Positions 1-8,355 of a DNA stretch of 64,000 bases are shown here, in pieces. The notes beneath the pieces are model-generated. The model was not told where the DNA came from. It saw only the letters and a program-made list of their open reading frames with translations, and searched no databases. The stretch is from Kaistia algarum (lineage in GTDB: Bacteria; Pseudomonadota; Alphaproteobacteria; Rhizobiales; Kaistiaceae), in NCBI RefSeq assembly GCF_026343945.1, contig NZ_JAPKNJ010000001.1, positions 992,001-1,056,000 on the forward strand, read 5' to 3'. Both the position numbers and the translations under genes were made by a program. The stretch's first letter is position 1; each line of letters starts with the position of its first letter.

Positions 1-2
1 CC

Positions 3-506
3 CTGCCGCATATGCGGGCGCAGCGCTCGGGCACGATCGTCAACATCACCTCGATGGGCGGCAAGATCCATACGCCGCTCGGCGCCTGGTATCACGGCAC
101 GAAGTTTGCGTTGGAGGCGATCAGCGATTGCCTGCGCATGGAAGTACAGCCTTTCGGCATCGATGTCGTCGTGATCGAACCCGGCGGTATCAAGACCGAA
201 TGGGCCGGCATTGCCGCCGACAAACTGAAACAAACGTCCGGTCACGGCCCTTACGCCGTGCAGGCCAATGCCATGGCGCAATCCATGATCGGCGAAGCCA
301 GCGTCAAGCGCCAGTCTCCGCCGCAAATCATCGCCGACACGATCGCAAAGGCGGTGACTGCGCCAAAGCCCAAGACCCGCTATGCGATCGGCTTTGGGGC
401 CAAGCCCATGATCTTCATGCGCGGCATCCTGTCCGATCGCGCCTTCGACGGCATGATGCGGATGGCGACCGGCATCGCCAAGGCCATGAAGAGCCAGAAA
501 GTCTAG
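3..506 (+). CDS. Short-chain dehydrogenase/reductase, 5' end outside window
   Basis: This is the C-terminal part of a Rossmann-fold NAD(P)-dependent oxidoreductase of the classical SDR family. The reading frame is open to the window edge and starts in LPHM, the helix just before the catalytic strand. The catalytic serine region (NITSMGG) and the YxxxK motif (YHGTK) are visible, followed by the PGxxxT-like stretch EPGGIKTEW that closes over the cofactor. The TGxxxGxG cofactor loop must lie upstream of the window. The substrate cannot be told from sequence. A short unknown ORF and an AraC regulator follow on the same strand and may be co-transcribed. The internal ATG at 12 is not the true start. 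Confidence 0.85.
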   Translation: MPHMRAQRSGTIVNITSMGGKIHTPLGAWYHGTKFALEAISDCLRMEVQPFGIDVVVIEPGGIKTEWAGIAADKLKQTSGHGPYAVQANAMAQSMIGEASVKRQSPPQIIADTIAKAVTAPKPKTRYAIGFGAKPMIFMRGILSDRAFDGMMRMATGIAKAMKSQKV

Positions 507-520
507 TCGGAGTGTCCTTG

Positions 521-775
521 ATGCGCGATATTCTGAAGAACGACATCGATGACGCCCGGGTCGCTTCAGCGGGAGTTGATACGCAGGACATCATTAATCC
601 GGCCACCTGCCCGGTGACGAGTCGACTGCGAGCGGCTCAGGTGATCCTGAATGGCGCTCAGGCTCGCTCTTGCGGTGCCTTTCCGTTGGTTGAAAGCAAT
701 CCGGCAACGGCCGCCGCCAGGCTTGGCGAGTTTGAAGAATATCTGGAGACGAAGGCGATCGTAGGAGGTCGATGA
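521..775 (+). CDS. Small hypothetical protein (84 aa)
   Basis: An 84-residue reading frame starts at ATG 521, 15 bases after the SDR stop, and ends in TGA at 773-775, so it overlaps the ATG of the AraC gene (772) in an ATGA arrangement that suggests translational coupling. I recognise no domain. The product has an acidic N-terminus and a helical C-terminal half (SNPATAAARLGEFEEYLE). There is only a weak ribosome binding site. The tight packing supports a gene, but it may also be chance or the remnant of a longer gene. Confidence 0.4.
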   Translation: MRDILKNDIDDARVASAGVDTQDIINPATCPVTSRLRAAQVILNGAQARSCGAFPLVESNPATAAARLGEFEEYLETKAIVGGR

Positions 776-1809
776 TGGTGCAGGTCGACAAATGCAAGGT
801 CCCGCAAGCGTTCTGGCGGGCGGCTGAGCAGTTCGGTGTCCCGCCCGCCGCGCTGTTGCGGCAGGCCCGGCTGCCGGCAACGCTTCATCTAGGCGCACAG
901 GCCTTCGTCACCACGGCGCAATATTTTGCACTGATGCAGGCAATAGCGGACCTGTCAGGCGACCCCGCGCTTGGCATCCGGATGGTGCAATCGGTCGATA
1001 CGGCGGTTCATCCGCCGTCGAGCCTCGCTGCCTTCTATGCCCGCGACTATCGCGACGGGCTGACCCGGCTCGCGCGGTTCAAGCGCCTGTGCACGCCGGA
1101 GCAATTGCAGATTGTCGAGGCTAATGGAGATTGCATCATATCCGCAGAATGGCCCTTCGCCATCGCAGCAGAACCCGGCATCTCCGTCGATATTACGTTC
1201 GCCACGTTGGTGGAGCTGGGAAGGCGCGCTACCGGGCGCGCCATCGTGCCACGACGGTTGGATCTAACCCGACCGGGACCGGTGGGCGCCATTTATGCGG
1301 ACTATTTCGGCTGCCCAATCCGCACCGAGGCTCCGCGCAACCTTCTGGTACTCGACACCGCCGACCTCGATCGTCCGTTCCCGGGACACAATCCCGAGAT
1401 GCTCGAGATGCTGACCCCGGCGCTGAGCGCGGCGCTCGGTGAGTTGGAAGCGCAAAGCTCCATTTCTGAACAGGTGAAGATCGTGCTGAAGCGCAGCCTT
1501 GCGAGCGGCCAGCCTAGCCTTTCCGACGTGGCGAAGCAACTGGGCATGAGCGATCGAACCCTCCAGCGTCGCATCACAGAAGAAGGCTCGACCTTCCGTG
1601 ACTTGCTGTCAGAAGCGCGCCGGCATCTGGGTCGCCATCTCTTGATCGACCCGGCTACGGACATCGATGAAGTGGCCTGCCTGCTCGGCTATCAGGACAC
1701 CACATCCTTCTACCGCGCATTCCGGGAATGGGAAGGTATGCCGCCGAACCGCTGGCGCGAATCGAACATGAAGAGGCCTCACGCGCCTGAAACAGCCGGT
1801 CTCCATTGA
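772..1809 (+). CDS. AraC family transcriptional regulator with arabinose-binding-type N-domain
   Basis: A 345-residue regulator. Residues of about 15-200 form the ligand-sensing domain seen in OruR/ArgR-like AraC proteins. The C-terminal third carries two helix-turn-helix motifs, the first at SLSDVAKQLGMSDRTLQRRI and the second in EVACLLGYQDTTSFYRAFREW, ending in the typical MPPNRWRE. An AGGAGG-type ribosome site lies at 763-768, and the start overlaps the stop of the preceding small ORF. It probably controls the adjacent SDR (before) and NAD(P)-binding protein (after), but no operator can be assigned by eye. Confidence 0.9.
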   Translation: MMVQVDKCKVPQAFWRAAEQFGVPPAALLRQARLPATLHLGAQAFVTTAQYFALMQAIADLSGDPALGIRMVQSVDTAVHPPSSLAAFYARDYRDGLTRLARFKRLCTPEQLQIVEANGDCIISAEWPFAIAAEPGISVDITFATLVELGRRATGRAIVPRRLDLTRPGPVGAIYADYFGCPIRTEAPRNLLVLDTADLDRPFPGHNPEMLEMLTPALSAALGELEAQSSISEQVKIVLKRSLASGQPSLSDVAKQLGMSDRTLQRRITEEGSTFRDLLSEARRHLGRHLLIDPATDIDEVACLLGYQDTTSFYRAFREWEGMPPNRWRESNMKRPHAPETAGLH

Positions 1810-1868
1810 CGCGGTGAAGCCGCGCGGGAGGGGCTTGATTGTAATCCTCTTGGAAAAGGAGCAGCCAG

Positions 1869-2528
1869 ATGACCCGTCGCATCCTGATTGCCGGTAGCAC
1901 CGGATTGGTGGGCGGCCTCGTTGGCACACGGCTGGCTGGCAGACCCGACGTTGATCTTATCCGCCTCGTACGAAAAGGGGCGTCCGATCATGCTATCGAT
2001 TTCGAGCGGCTTTGCCAGGAGCCCGCAGGCGTATTGGAGTCGGTCGCGCCTGACGGCTTCGATATCGCTATCTCCTGCCTGGGAACGACGATAGCCACGG
2101 CCGGCTCGCAAGCCGCGATGTTCCGCGTTGATCACGACTATGTTCTCGCGGTCGCTCAAGGTGCGAGAGCGCTCGGCGCGCGCCAGTTCATCCTCGTGAC
2201 CGCGGCAGGGGCCGGCGGACCGGGATTCTATCTTCAGACCAAGGTCAAGATCGAACAATCCGTCGCGGCTCTCGGCTTCAAACGGGTCGATATTATCCGC
2301 CCCGGCTTCCTACTCGGCACACGCGGCGAGCGGCGAGTGTTGGAAGCGATTGGCCAAAGGATTTTCGCAGTGCTCACGCCGATACTGGTTGGCCCATTGT
2401 CGCGGTACGGCGCTATCCCCGCAGATACCGTGGCCGATGCAATCGTCACACTCATCGGACAGGCGGCATCCGGTTATAACATTCATGAGAATAATGACCT
2501 GCGCCGACTCGCGGCACCAGCGCGCTGA
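1869..2528 (+). CDS. NAD(P)-binding oxidoreductase, HTATIP2/TIP30-like
   Basis: A 219-residue atypical SDR. The N-terminal dinucleotide loop reads AGSTGLVGGLVG (GxTGxxG), and the family-typical CLGTT and VTAAGA motifs follow at about residues 70 and 108. The active-site YxxxK is replaced by the YLQTK stretch, as in TIP30-like proteins. An AAGGAG site sits 8 bases before the ATG. It is likely a soluble NAD(P)H-binding redox or sensor protein of unknown substrate. It follows the AraC gene by 59 bases on the same strand and is the last gene before a 600-base gap. Confidence 0.8.
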   Translation: MTRRILIAGSTGLVGGLVGTRLAGRPDVDLIRLVRKGASDHAIDFERLCQEPAGVLESVAPDGFDIAISCLGTTIATAGSQAAMFRVDHDYVLAVAQGARALGARQFILVTAAGAGGPGFYLQTKVKIEQSVAALGFKRVDIIRPGFLLGTRGERRVLEAIGQRIFAVLTPILVGPLSRYGAIPADTVADAIVTLIGQAASGYNIHENNDLRRLAAPAR

Positions 2529-3080
2529 AAATTATTCGATCCACTTTCGATGGAACGGCGCCCATTTCAGGGATCAGCTCCTGCCACCAAACGAGGATGA
2601 CGTCTGCTGGCAACAGTTGGCCCCCAATACCCACAGTCGAGGTCGATCGGATCAAAGAGCATAATCGGCGGTATGTAGCTGACCGCGTGAGATTCGAACA
2701 AAGACGCCGACGTAATCGGCTGATGCTTGGCTACTTCACAAGCAATGTCGGCTTTTGGGAGGTCTCAAGTGTCCGTCGAACGGCCGGAATGAGGACACAT
2801 TCCCGCCATACTAGGCCGCAACGTATTCTTGTGACAATCACTCGACCGAAAGCGATTCGAACTTTTCCGCCGCCGAATGCCGCCGTTCCTACGCTCTTTC
2901 CCGCGATCCGACCCCTGCCAGACATAAAGGCGTAGGTTCGGTGGCTATGGCGTACTGCGGAGGGTAATCGGCGGAATTTGGCGCGCCGCACCGGGTGAAG
3001 ACGAGAACTATGCCTACGCTATAGCCCTCCTTTAAGCTGGGCTAAATTCCTCACGTCTCGCGGAGTGCCCCCCCAACAAA
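2529..3080. other. Gene-poor stretch between the first gene cluster and the defence island
   Basis: I see no convincing gene here. Short open frames (for example 2597-2935) lack a ribosome site, family motifs and a sensible residue composition. I looked for a copy of the tRNA-Arg 3' end, which would mark the left end of the mobile element, and did not find one. The stretch separates the SDR/AraC genes from the lower-GC defence genes, so it could hold an element or island boundary, but nothing in it proves this. Confidence 0.5.
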
Positions 3081-3116
3081 ACGGGCGGTCGGTGGTTATC
3101 GGCGGTGACCGCCCGT
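3081..3116 (-). terminator. Rho-independent terminator downstream of the DUF2188 gene
   Basis: A perfect 10-bp stem (ACGGGCGGTC at 3081-3090 with GACCGCCCGT at 3107-3116) encloses a 16-base loop. Read on the minus strand it is followed by TTTTGTT, and on the plus strand by CTTT, so it may work in both directions. It lies 28 bases past the stop of the leftward DUF2188 gene. Confidence 0.75.
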
Positions 3117-3143
3117 CTTTGGGTAGCCATGGAGAGGTTTTGG

Positions 3144-3386
3144 TCACCCTTTGATGTTGCGGGGATCATTTCCATGGGAGTCTGACTGACCGATCCGACC
3201 GTCTCGGTTATGGATTTTCAGTTCCGTCTCGGCATTTCTGCTGATTTGCCGACCGCGATCCACTGCATCCTGTTTGATGTCGAAGTGGCCGCTCGATCGG
3301 TCGCTACCTCCTCGACGGATATCCCATCCGCCGTTCGGGTTCGGGACTACGTGATGGGTGCCCCCGCTGCTCTTACCTTTGGACAT
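3144..3386 (-). CDS. DUF2188 domain-containing protein
   Basis: An 80-residue protein with the DUF2188 pattern: HHVVPNPNGGWDIRRGGSDR near the N-terminus, then an alternating helix rich in Q, D and R (DAVDRGRQISRN), and a C-terminal strand (ELKIHNRDGRI). The start at 3386 was chosen because an AAAGGAA ribosome site sits 6 bases upstream and the family begins just before the HHV motif; the frame stays open upstream but with implausible residues. Its function is unknown. Members often sit beside defence and stress genes. It is transcribed away from the AAA-subtilase pair. Confidence 0.8.
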   Translation of the reverse strand: MSKGKSSGGTHHVVPNPNGGWDIRRGGSDRSSGHFDIKQDAVDRGRQISRNAETELKIHNRDGRIGQSDSHGNDPRNIKG

Positions 3387-3504
3387 TGGCGAGTTCCTTT
3401 CGTTTTGCCGTGATCCATGTCCGATTTTGCAACAAGCCTCACTTCGAGTGCAACGAATGCTCGGCGATGCGCATCGGACAAGAAGGTTCATACAACGATT
3501 TCGA

Positions 3505-3533
3505 TTGACGCGCAACAATCGTCGCGCTATATG
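3505..3533 (+). promoter_or_regulatory. Sigma-70-type promoter of the AAA ATPase gene, with TATGCATC repeats
   Basis: A near-consensus -35 box TTGACG (3505-3510) is separated by exactly 17 bases from TATATG (3528-3533). The start codon at 3579 lies 46 bases downstream. An 8-base direct repeat TATGCATC occurs at 3530-3537 and 3551-3558, 21 bp apart (two helical turns), overlapping the -10 box and the expected transcription start, so it could be a repressor site. Confidence 0.6.
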
Positions 3534-3578
3534 CATCGCACGACATAAAGTATGCATCAAATCACGGATTAAGCGCAC

Positions 3579-4787
3579 ATGGAGCACTTCTCAATCATTC
3601 AGGCCCTTTGTCGGGCAGCCATGGCGGAGCCGTCCCCGGCATTGCGCAAACAGGTCGAGCGCTTGCGCGATGCGTTGAGTAAGGATGGGGAAGAGAAGCA
3701 GGCGGCGTCCCTTGGGAGCATTCTGGCTGCGGCAGAGCGCCTGAAGGAGATGGCCCCCAGCCGTATCGAGCGCTCTCGCGCAACGCTTTCCGGTGAAGTG
3801 CTGGGCCGTAATACGCCAGTGCCCGTAGATCGTGAAACTTCGGCACCGCTGGCGGAAATTATCTTTCCAGCAGAGATCAATGCTGATTCGCCCTTGTTCA
3901 ATCCAACCGTTGCTCAAGCTGTGAGCACGATCATTGATGAGTGGACAAATTTTGAAGCCCTGTCAGTCGTTGATATTTCGCCGGCGAAAACCTGCTTGGT
4001 TTATGGAGCACCAGGCACCGGGAAGACGCGTTTGGCTCTCTGGATTGCGCGCAAGCTGGACTTGCCCGTTATACTTGTTAAGCTGGATGGGCTGGTCTCT
4101 TCGTTCCTTGGGACGACGGCCAGAAACATCGGAAATCTGTTTACGTTCGCCAACCGCTATCGCTGTGTTCTGCTGCTGGATGAATTCGACGCAATTGCGA
4201 AGGTGCGGGACGATCCGCAAGAGGTCGGCGAAATAAAGCGTGTTGTAAATGCGCTGCTTCAAAACTTGGACGTGCGTCAGAATATTGGCCTCACCATTGG
4301 TATCACCAACCATCCCAAGCTTCTTGATCCTGCGGTCTGGCGCCGCTTTGAGATCCAGCTAGAGATTCCGAAGCCAGATTTTGCTGTGAGAAAGGCAATA
4401 GCGCAGCACTTCATGCCGCCGGTCCAGGCTCCGGACAGTCATCTCCGATTAATTGCGTGGTTTACCGAAGGGTCAACTGGCGCGGAAATCGAGGCGCTTG
4501 TCCGTACTTACAAGAAAGCCACGACGGTTCGAGAGGAGGATCGTCGCGGCTTGCTAGATACGCTCCGGCAATTCGCAACGCTTAATGCAGCTCGCATTCA
4601 AAGCGAGCGGCGAGCACTTTTGTTTGACGATCCGGCCAACCTCTTTCGAGCGATGCATGAGGATCCCGCACTTGCGTTTTCCATGGGCGATATTGGGGAT
4701 ATCGCCGGGAAGGATAAATCCACAATCAGCAGATGGCTTGGTCGTCAGGGCGGAAAATCGGGTGATGGCGAGGTGACGCATGGCTAG
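3579..4787 (+). CDS. AAA family ATPase partnered with a subtilase
   Basis: A 402-residue AAA+ ATPase of the FtsH/ClpX-like central type. An N-terminal helical region of about 130 residues precedes Walker A (GAPGTGKT, about residues 143-150), Walker B (VLLLDEFDAI, about 197-206) and the arginine-containing small domain (WRRFEIQLEIPKPD). The last 40 residues look like a helix-turn-helix (DIAGKDKSTISRWLGRQG), suggesting DNA binding or autoregulation. Its stop overlaps the subtilase start by 8 bases, so the two are almost certainly co-translated. AAA ATPase plus S8 peptidase gene pairs recur in bacterial genomes, often in defence regions. The likely role is an ATP-driven switch or unfoldase for the protease. 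Its GC looks lower than that of the ICE backbone. Confidence 0.88.
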   Translation: MEHFSIIQALCRAAMAEPSPALRKQVERLRDALSKDGEEKQAASLGSILAAAERLKEMAPSRIERSRATLSGEVLGRNTPVPVDRETSAPLAEIIFPAEINADSPLFNPTVAQAVSTIIDEWTNFEALSVVDISPAKTCLVYGAPGTGKTRLALWIARKLDLPVILVKLDGLVSSFLGTTARNIGNLFTFANRYRCVLLLDEFDAIAKVRDDPQEVGEIKRVVNALLQNLDVRQNIGLTIGITNHPKLLDPAVWRRFEIQLEIPKPDFAVRKAIAQHFMPPVQAPDSHLRLIAWFTEGSTGAEIEALVRTYKKATTVREEDRRGLLDTLRQFATLNAARIQSERRALLFDDPANLFRAMHEDPALAFSMGDIGDIAGKDKSTISRWLGRQGGKSGDGEVTHG

Positions 4788-7278
4788 TCCTATTCAGATC
4801 GTCCTCAACCCGGAGAATTTTGAGGAGGCGCGCGAGGCCGGCGGCGGCGGCGGACGCAAGGATTTCTTCGCCAACCGGGATCGCGATTTTGGCGCACACA
4901 AGGCTGCGCTCATGAGCCAGCTCGACACGATATCCGATGTCCTTTCTGCGCAATCGCAAGGTCCGATCGGTTATGTGAAGGTAATCCTGAAACGCGAGGC
5001 TTGGGCCAAAAGTCATCGTCCCGTCGGGGCGCTGTTCCGAAATGACCGCGCACCAGTCGTTGGAGGTGGCGACCTTGGCGTCATGATTGTCGAGGGGCAT
5101 CCATCGGCGCTTGCGAAGATCAAGGCTGAGATCGGGAAAGCCGAAACGCTGACGCGCATGAAGTTCGACGAAAGCAAAGGAAAGGAAGTACCTAACCCTT
5201 CTGCTCAGAAGAGCGAGGCCGGGGCCATCGAGCGGATCGAACTCTATGGGGCATCCGACAAACGAAGGTTTTCCGTCGAGGACGCCGTTGCTTGGCTTTC
5301 TAACCCGATGACCGGCAGTGGATATGAGGTGGAGTTGTTCGACGCGGTGCCCCCCCGATCTGAGTGGGATCGTCTTGACCCCTCCCATCGCCGTCTCGTT
5401 GAATCCTTCGTAAATGGGTTTAACCGCCTCGGTTACAGCATGTCAGTCGAGCGCTTGCCCATCGGCCGAAACAAGTTGCCGATGCTGGCGGTACGCCTTG
5501 ATCAGGCCGGTGATGGTGCAATTCTGCGCCTTACAGGAACGCCGACCAAAGAGCGACGTGATCTGGCTCCTTTCGATCCAGATAGTCAGCGCCACGGTAG
5601 ACTGCTGGATTTTCTGGACAAGCACCCGCTGGTAAAGCGCATTGAACTGCCTGGCATTGTCGTGCGTTCGGCTCAGCCTCCGGCACCTGCGCGTGTCCGC
5701 CCGCCCAATGCCACCATGCCCGTTCGCGATAGTCGGCGCTCTCATCCGAGGTTGGGAATCATTGACGGAGGTCTCAGCCCGGCATTGGCGGATTGGGTCA
5801 TCGATCGATGGGATGTTCTTGCGGATGAAGACATGGACCTGTCCCACGGCACATTTATTGGCGGTCTTGCTGTGGCGGGCTCCAGCCTCAACGGTACAGC
5901 CACATGCCCGGAGACAGATGGGACGGAGCTTGTCGATCTCGCGATTTTTCCCAACGAGAGAAAAGCAGGTGTTTTCGCATCCTATTACTCCGGCGGCCTC
6001 CCACATTTCTTCGATGAAATGGACGCCGCCGTGGCAGATGCCCGTGCGCGACACGGTGTACGCGTATTTAACATGAGCCTGAACATTCTTCAGCCTGCTG
6101 CGCCCGACAGGTATAGTCCGCACGCCGTCCGTCTGGATCGCCTCGCGGAGGAAAACAACGCTGTGGTGTTCGTTTCGGCAGGCAATATCCAGCCGCAGGA
6201 TCTACGGGCGGAGTGGCCGTCTGACACCGCGACAGCTCTAGCTAACCTGGCGCTTGCTCGTAACGATGGACTTCTCACTCCGGCAGAAAGCGCCCGGAAC
6301 GTCGCTGTGGCGGCTGTTAACCCGCCTGATCATGCGGGTTGCCTGCCATTCGCGCCCACCCGCTTCAGCCGCAGGGGGCCAGGGCTTCGTTCTGGCGTCA
6401 AGCCTGATCTCGCTCATGTCGGTGGCTCTGGTACGTTGCATCCGACATTAGGGCATGGCCTATTCTCTATTTTGCCAGATGGCACGGTCACTGATGGTTG
6501 TGGGACAAGTTACGCCTCGCCATTGGTCGCCAAAACTGCGGCGGCTCTGGATCATGCAATCGAAGGTGAAGTTTCCCGCGAAACGCTGATTGGTTTGCTT
6601 GTCCACCATGCGGAGATACCTGAGCCGTTACGCGCCAAGGAATTGGGAGCTGTAGCTCGACATTTGGTCGGCTTTGGAATGCCGCCTTCTGCGGAGCGAA
6701 TTTTGGAGACTGGCGATCACTCCATCACTCTGGTGTTTGCCTCTCGTATTCAGCACGGCCAGCAGATTAATTTCCGATTTCCGTGGCCGGCCTCACTTGT
6801 CGGCCCAGGAGGAAAGTGCCGGGGGCGCGCGAAGCTCACTCTCGTAACTACACCTCCGCTGGACGCGCGATTTGGCTCGGAGTTCGTAAGGATCAATATC
6901 GATGCAGCCCTCCAGCAAGAACAAGCCAAAGGTTGGAAGGGGCGATTGGACCCATTGTACCTCCCTCCCTCTCGTGGTGCCCATGCGGTGGAGGCTGAGC
7001 GTATCGAGCATGATCTCAAGTGGAGCCCGGTCAAGGTATTTGGAAAGACGTTCCCACAGGGCGTTGGGCCATCGTCAAACTGGCGTCTGTTCATTGAATA
7101 TCTGACACGAGCCGGTGAAGTTATGCCTGATGAAGGCGTTCCTTTCACTGCGATCCTGACGATCAGCGACCCTGACGCCGAAAAGCCGGTCTTTAATGAT
7201 ATGCGCCAAAGCCTTCAGGCTATTGGTACGCAGATCGCAGACATTCGCACCGCAGCCCGTATCACGCCGCGGATCTAG
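4780..7278 (+). CDS. S8 family (subtilisin-like) serine peptidase
   Basis: An 832-residue subtilase with no signal peptide, so it is probably cytoplasmic. The first 300 residues hold an unrecognised N-domain. The catalytic triad is intact: Asp about 329 (GIIDGG), His about 356 (DLSHGTFIGG) and Ser about 577 (GTSYASP). The oxyanion-hole Asn is in VSAGN, about 469. A C-terminal region of about 200 residues follows. The gene is translationally coupled to the upstream AAA ATPase. Cytoplasmic subtilases paired with ATPases are thought to act in conflict or abortive-infection systems, being held inactive until triggered; this is inference here. Nothing suggests inactivation. Confidence 0.9.
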   Translation: MASPIQIVLNPENFEEAREAGGGGGRKDFFANRDRDFGAHKAALMSQLDTISDVLSAQSQGPIGYVKVILKREAWAKSHRPVGALFRNDRAPVVGGGDLGVMIVEGHPSALAKIKAEIGKAETLTRMKFDESKGKEVPNPSAQKSEAGAIERIELYGASDKRRFSVEDAVAWLSNPMTGSGYEVELFDAVPPRSEWDRLDPSHRRLVESFVNGFNRLGYSMSVERLPIGRNKLPMLAVRLDQAGDGAILRLTGTPTKERRDLAPFDPDSQRHGRLLDFLDKHPLVKRIELPGIVVRSAQPPAPARVRPPNATMPVRDSRRSHPRLGIIDGGLSPALADWVIDRWDVLADEDMDLSHGTFIGGLAVAGSSLNGTATCPETDGTELVDLAIFPNERKAGVFASYYSGGLPHFFDEMDAAVADARARHGVRVFNMSLNILQPAAPDRYSPHAVRLDRLAEENNAVVFVSAGNIQPQDLRAEWPSDTATALANLALARNDGLLTPAESARNVAVAAVNPPDHAGCLPFAPTRFSRRGPGLRSGVKPDLAHVGGSGTLHPTLGHGLFSILPDGTVTDGCGTSYASPLVAKTAAALDHAIEGEVSRETLIGLLVHHAEIPEPLRAKELGAVARHLVGFGMPPSAERILETGDHSITLVFASRIQHGQQINFRFPWPASLVGPGGKCRGRAKLTLVTTPPLDARFGSEFVRINIDAALQQEQAKGWKGRLDPLYLPPSRGAHAVEAERIEHDLKWSPVKVFGKTFPQGVGPSSNWRLFIEYLTRAGEVMPDEGVPFTAILTISDPDAEKPVFNDMRQSLQAIGTQIADIRTAARITPRI

Positions 7279-7300
7279 GGTCTCGTCTAGGAGAAATCAC

Positions 7301-7519
7301 TTGGCTCGTTCACAAGAGAAGAGAGTTGGTTATCTCAGAGGAAAGGCACCCGATGGAACTGACGTCGTGGTCAGCGTTTCCAAGATTGGCCGTGACTACA
7401 GGATAGGATGTGGATTCAAAGATCATCTTTGCCATCCGTCTGTCCGAGATATTGAAGGCGTGAGGCGTGAGGCATTGCTCGTCTTCGACCTCCGTGATGC
7501 GATTTACCAGTCAATTTAG
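7301..7519 (+). CDS. Small hypothetical protein (72 aa) with TTG start
   Basis: A 72-residue basic protein placed 22 bases after the subtilase stop. TTG at 7301 is chosen as the start because an AGGAG site (7289-7293) lies 7 bases before it; the in-frame ATG at 7196 sits inside the subtilase gene. The sequence begins ARSQEKRVGYLRGK and contains VVVSVSKIGRDYRIGCGF, a likely small beta-rich fold. I recognise no family. Its place between the protease and the TIR gene suggests an accessory, substrate or adaptor role in the same cassette. Confidence 0.55.
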   Translation: MARSQEKRVGYLRGKAPDGTDVVVSVSKIGRDYRIGCGFKDHLCHPSVRDIEGVRREALLVFDLRDAIYQSI

Positions 7520-7584
7520 ATGGGCCACAAAGCGAAAAAAACATGATCAGCAAGTTGGCGGAATAATGAAGGAGAGGAAAAGAC

Positions 7585-8295
7585 ATGGCTAGATGCACTG
7601 CCCCAGTCAAGGGGCATCGTTCAGCGGCCGCCGCAGCCGACTGTCCTGCATGCGGGAGCCGGTACGGCCGTTATAGCAGTTACGGTGGGTACGGCAGCGG
7701 ATATGGCAGCTCTGGATCATACTCGGCCCCTTCATATTCACCCTCAAGGAGCAGCGGCGGATCGGGGAGGCGCACCTCAAAGCCGCGTTGGTCAGGAGCT
7801 GGCTCGGCTGTGTGGTACACGCCCGAACAAGTGCAGGCGCTGACGCCCGTTCGAGAGAACGTTGAGAATCTGGCAGCCTCGCAGCCTGACCTTCGAGACG
7901 TATTTCTTTGCCACGCATGGGATGACAGGCAGGGTTCCGCCAAAGAACTGCATGATCTGCTCGAAGCACGCGGTGTCCGCGTGTGGTTCAGCGAGAAGGA
8001 CCTCGGCCTCGGGGTGCCGATGATGCGGGCGATCGACAGGGGCTTGGTGAATTCGCGTGTCGGTATCGTTTTAGTGACGCCGGCTATGCTGCGACGCCTT
8101 CCGGCAGAAGGCATCGCCGACAAGGAACTTTCGGCGCTCCTTCGACGCGAACGTCTGGTCCCGGTTGTTCACGGAACCACCTATGAAGAGCTTGAGCAGG
8201 TCAGTCTTCTGCTAGCCTCCCGAGCCGGGCTGAGCACCGCCGAAGAGTCGATGGCAGATGTCGCGTCTAAAATAGCAGAACTAGTCGCCATTTAG
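7585..8295 (+). CDS. TIR domain protein with N-terminal zinc ribbon and Gly/Tyr/Ser-rich linker
   Basis: A 236-residue protein in three parts. The first 24 residues form a small zinc-ribbon-like knuckle (ARCTAPVKGH...DCPACG). Residues of about 25-70 are low complexity, rich in G, Y and S (GYGSGYGSSGSYSAPSY). Residues 104-236 form a TIR domain: DVFLCHAWDD (strand A and the first loop), VRVWFSEKDLGLG, and a probable catalytic Glu about 181 in ADKELSALL. TIR domains of this type hydrolyse NAD+ or make cyclic ADP-ribose signals. It has its own AGGAG site and is collinear with the AAA-subtilase pair. The zinc knuckle may sense a ligand and the linker may drive assembly. Confidence 0.85.
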   Translation: MARCTAPVKGHRSAAAAADCPACGSRYGRYSSYGGYGSGYGSSGSYSAPSYSPSRSSGGSGRRTSKPRWSGAGSAVWYTPEQVQALTPVRENVENLAASQPDLRDVFLCHAWDDRQGSAKELHDLLEARGVRVWFSEKDLGLGVPMMRAIDRGLVNSRVGIVLVTPAMLRRLPAEGIADKELSALLRRERLVPVVHGTTYEELEQVSLLLASRAGLSTAEESMADVASKIAELVAI

Positions 8296-8355
8296 TCGCG
8301 TCGGAGGTCAACTGGCGCGCGCGGTGTCTTCGCCGAATACGGCAAGTTTGACACT

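Noticed and set aside
2690..2870. GATTCGAAC-type words at about 2691 and 2852 as a possible left attachment copy of the tRNA-Arg 3' end
   Set aside because: Only 8-9 bases match and the flanks differ from the T-arm; such words are expected by chance.
2597..2935. Plus-strand frame of 112 residues in the gap after the NAD(P)-binding gene
   Set aside because: Very rich in Arg, Thr and Pro, with no ribosome site and no family motif.
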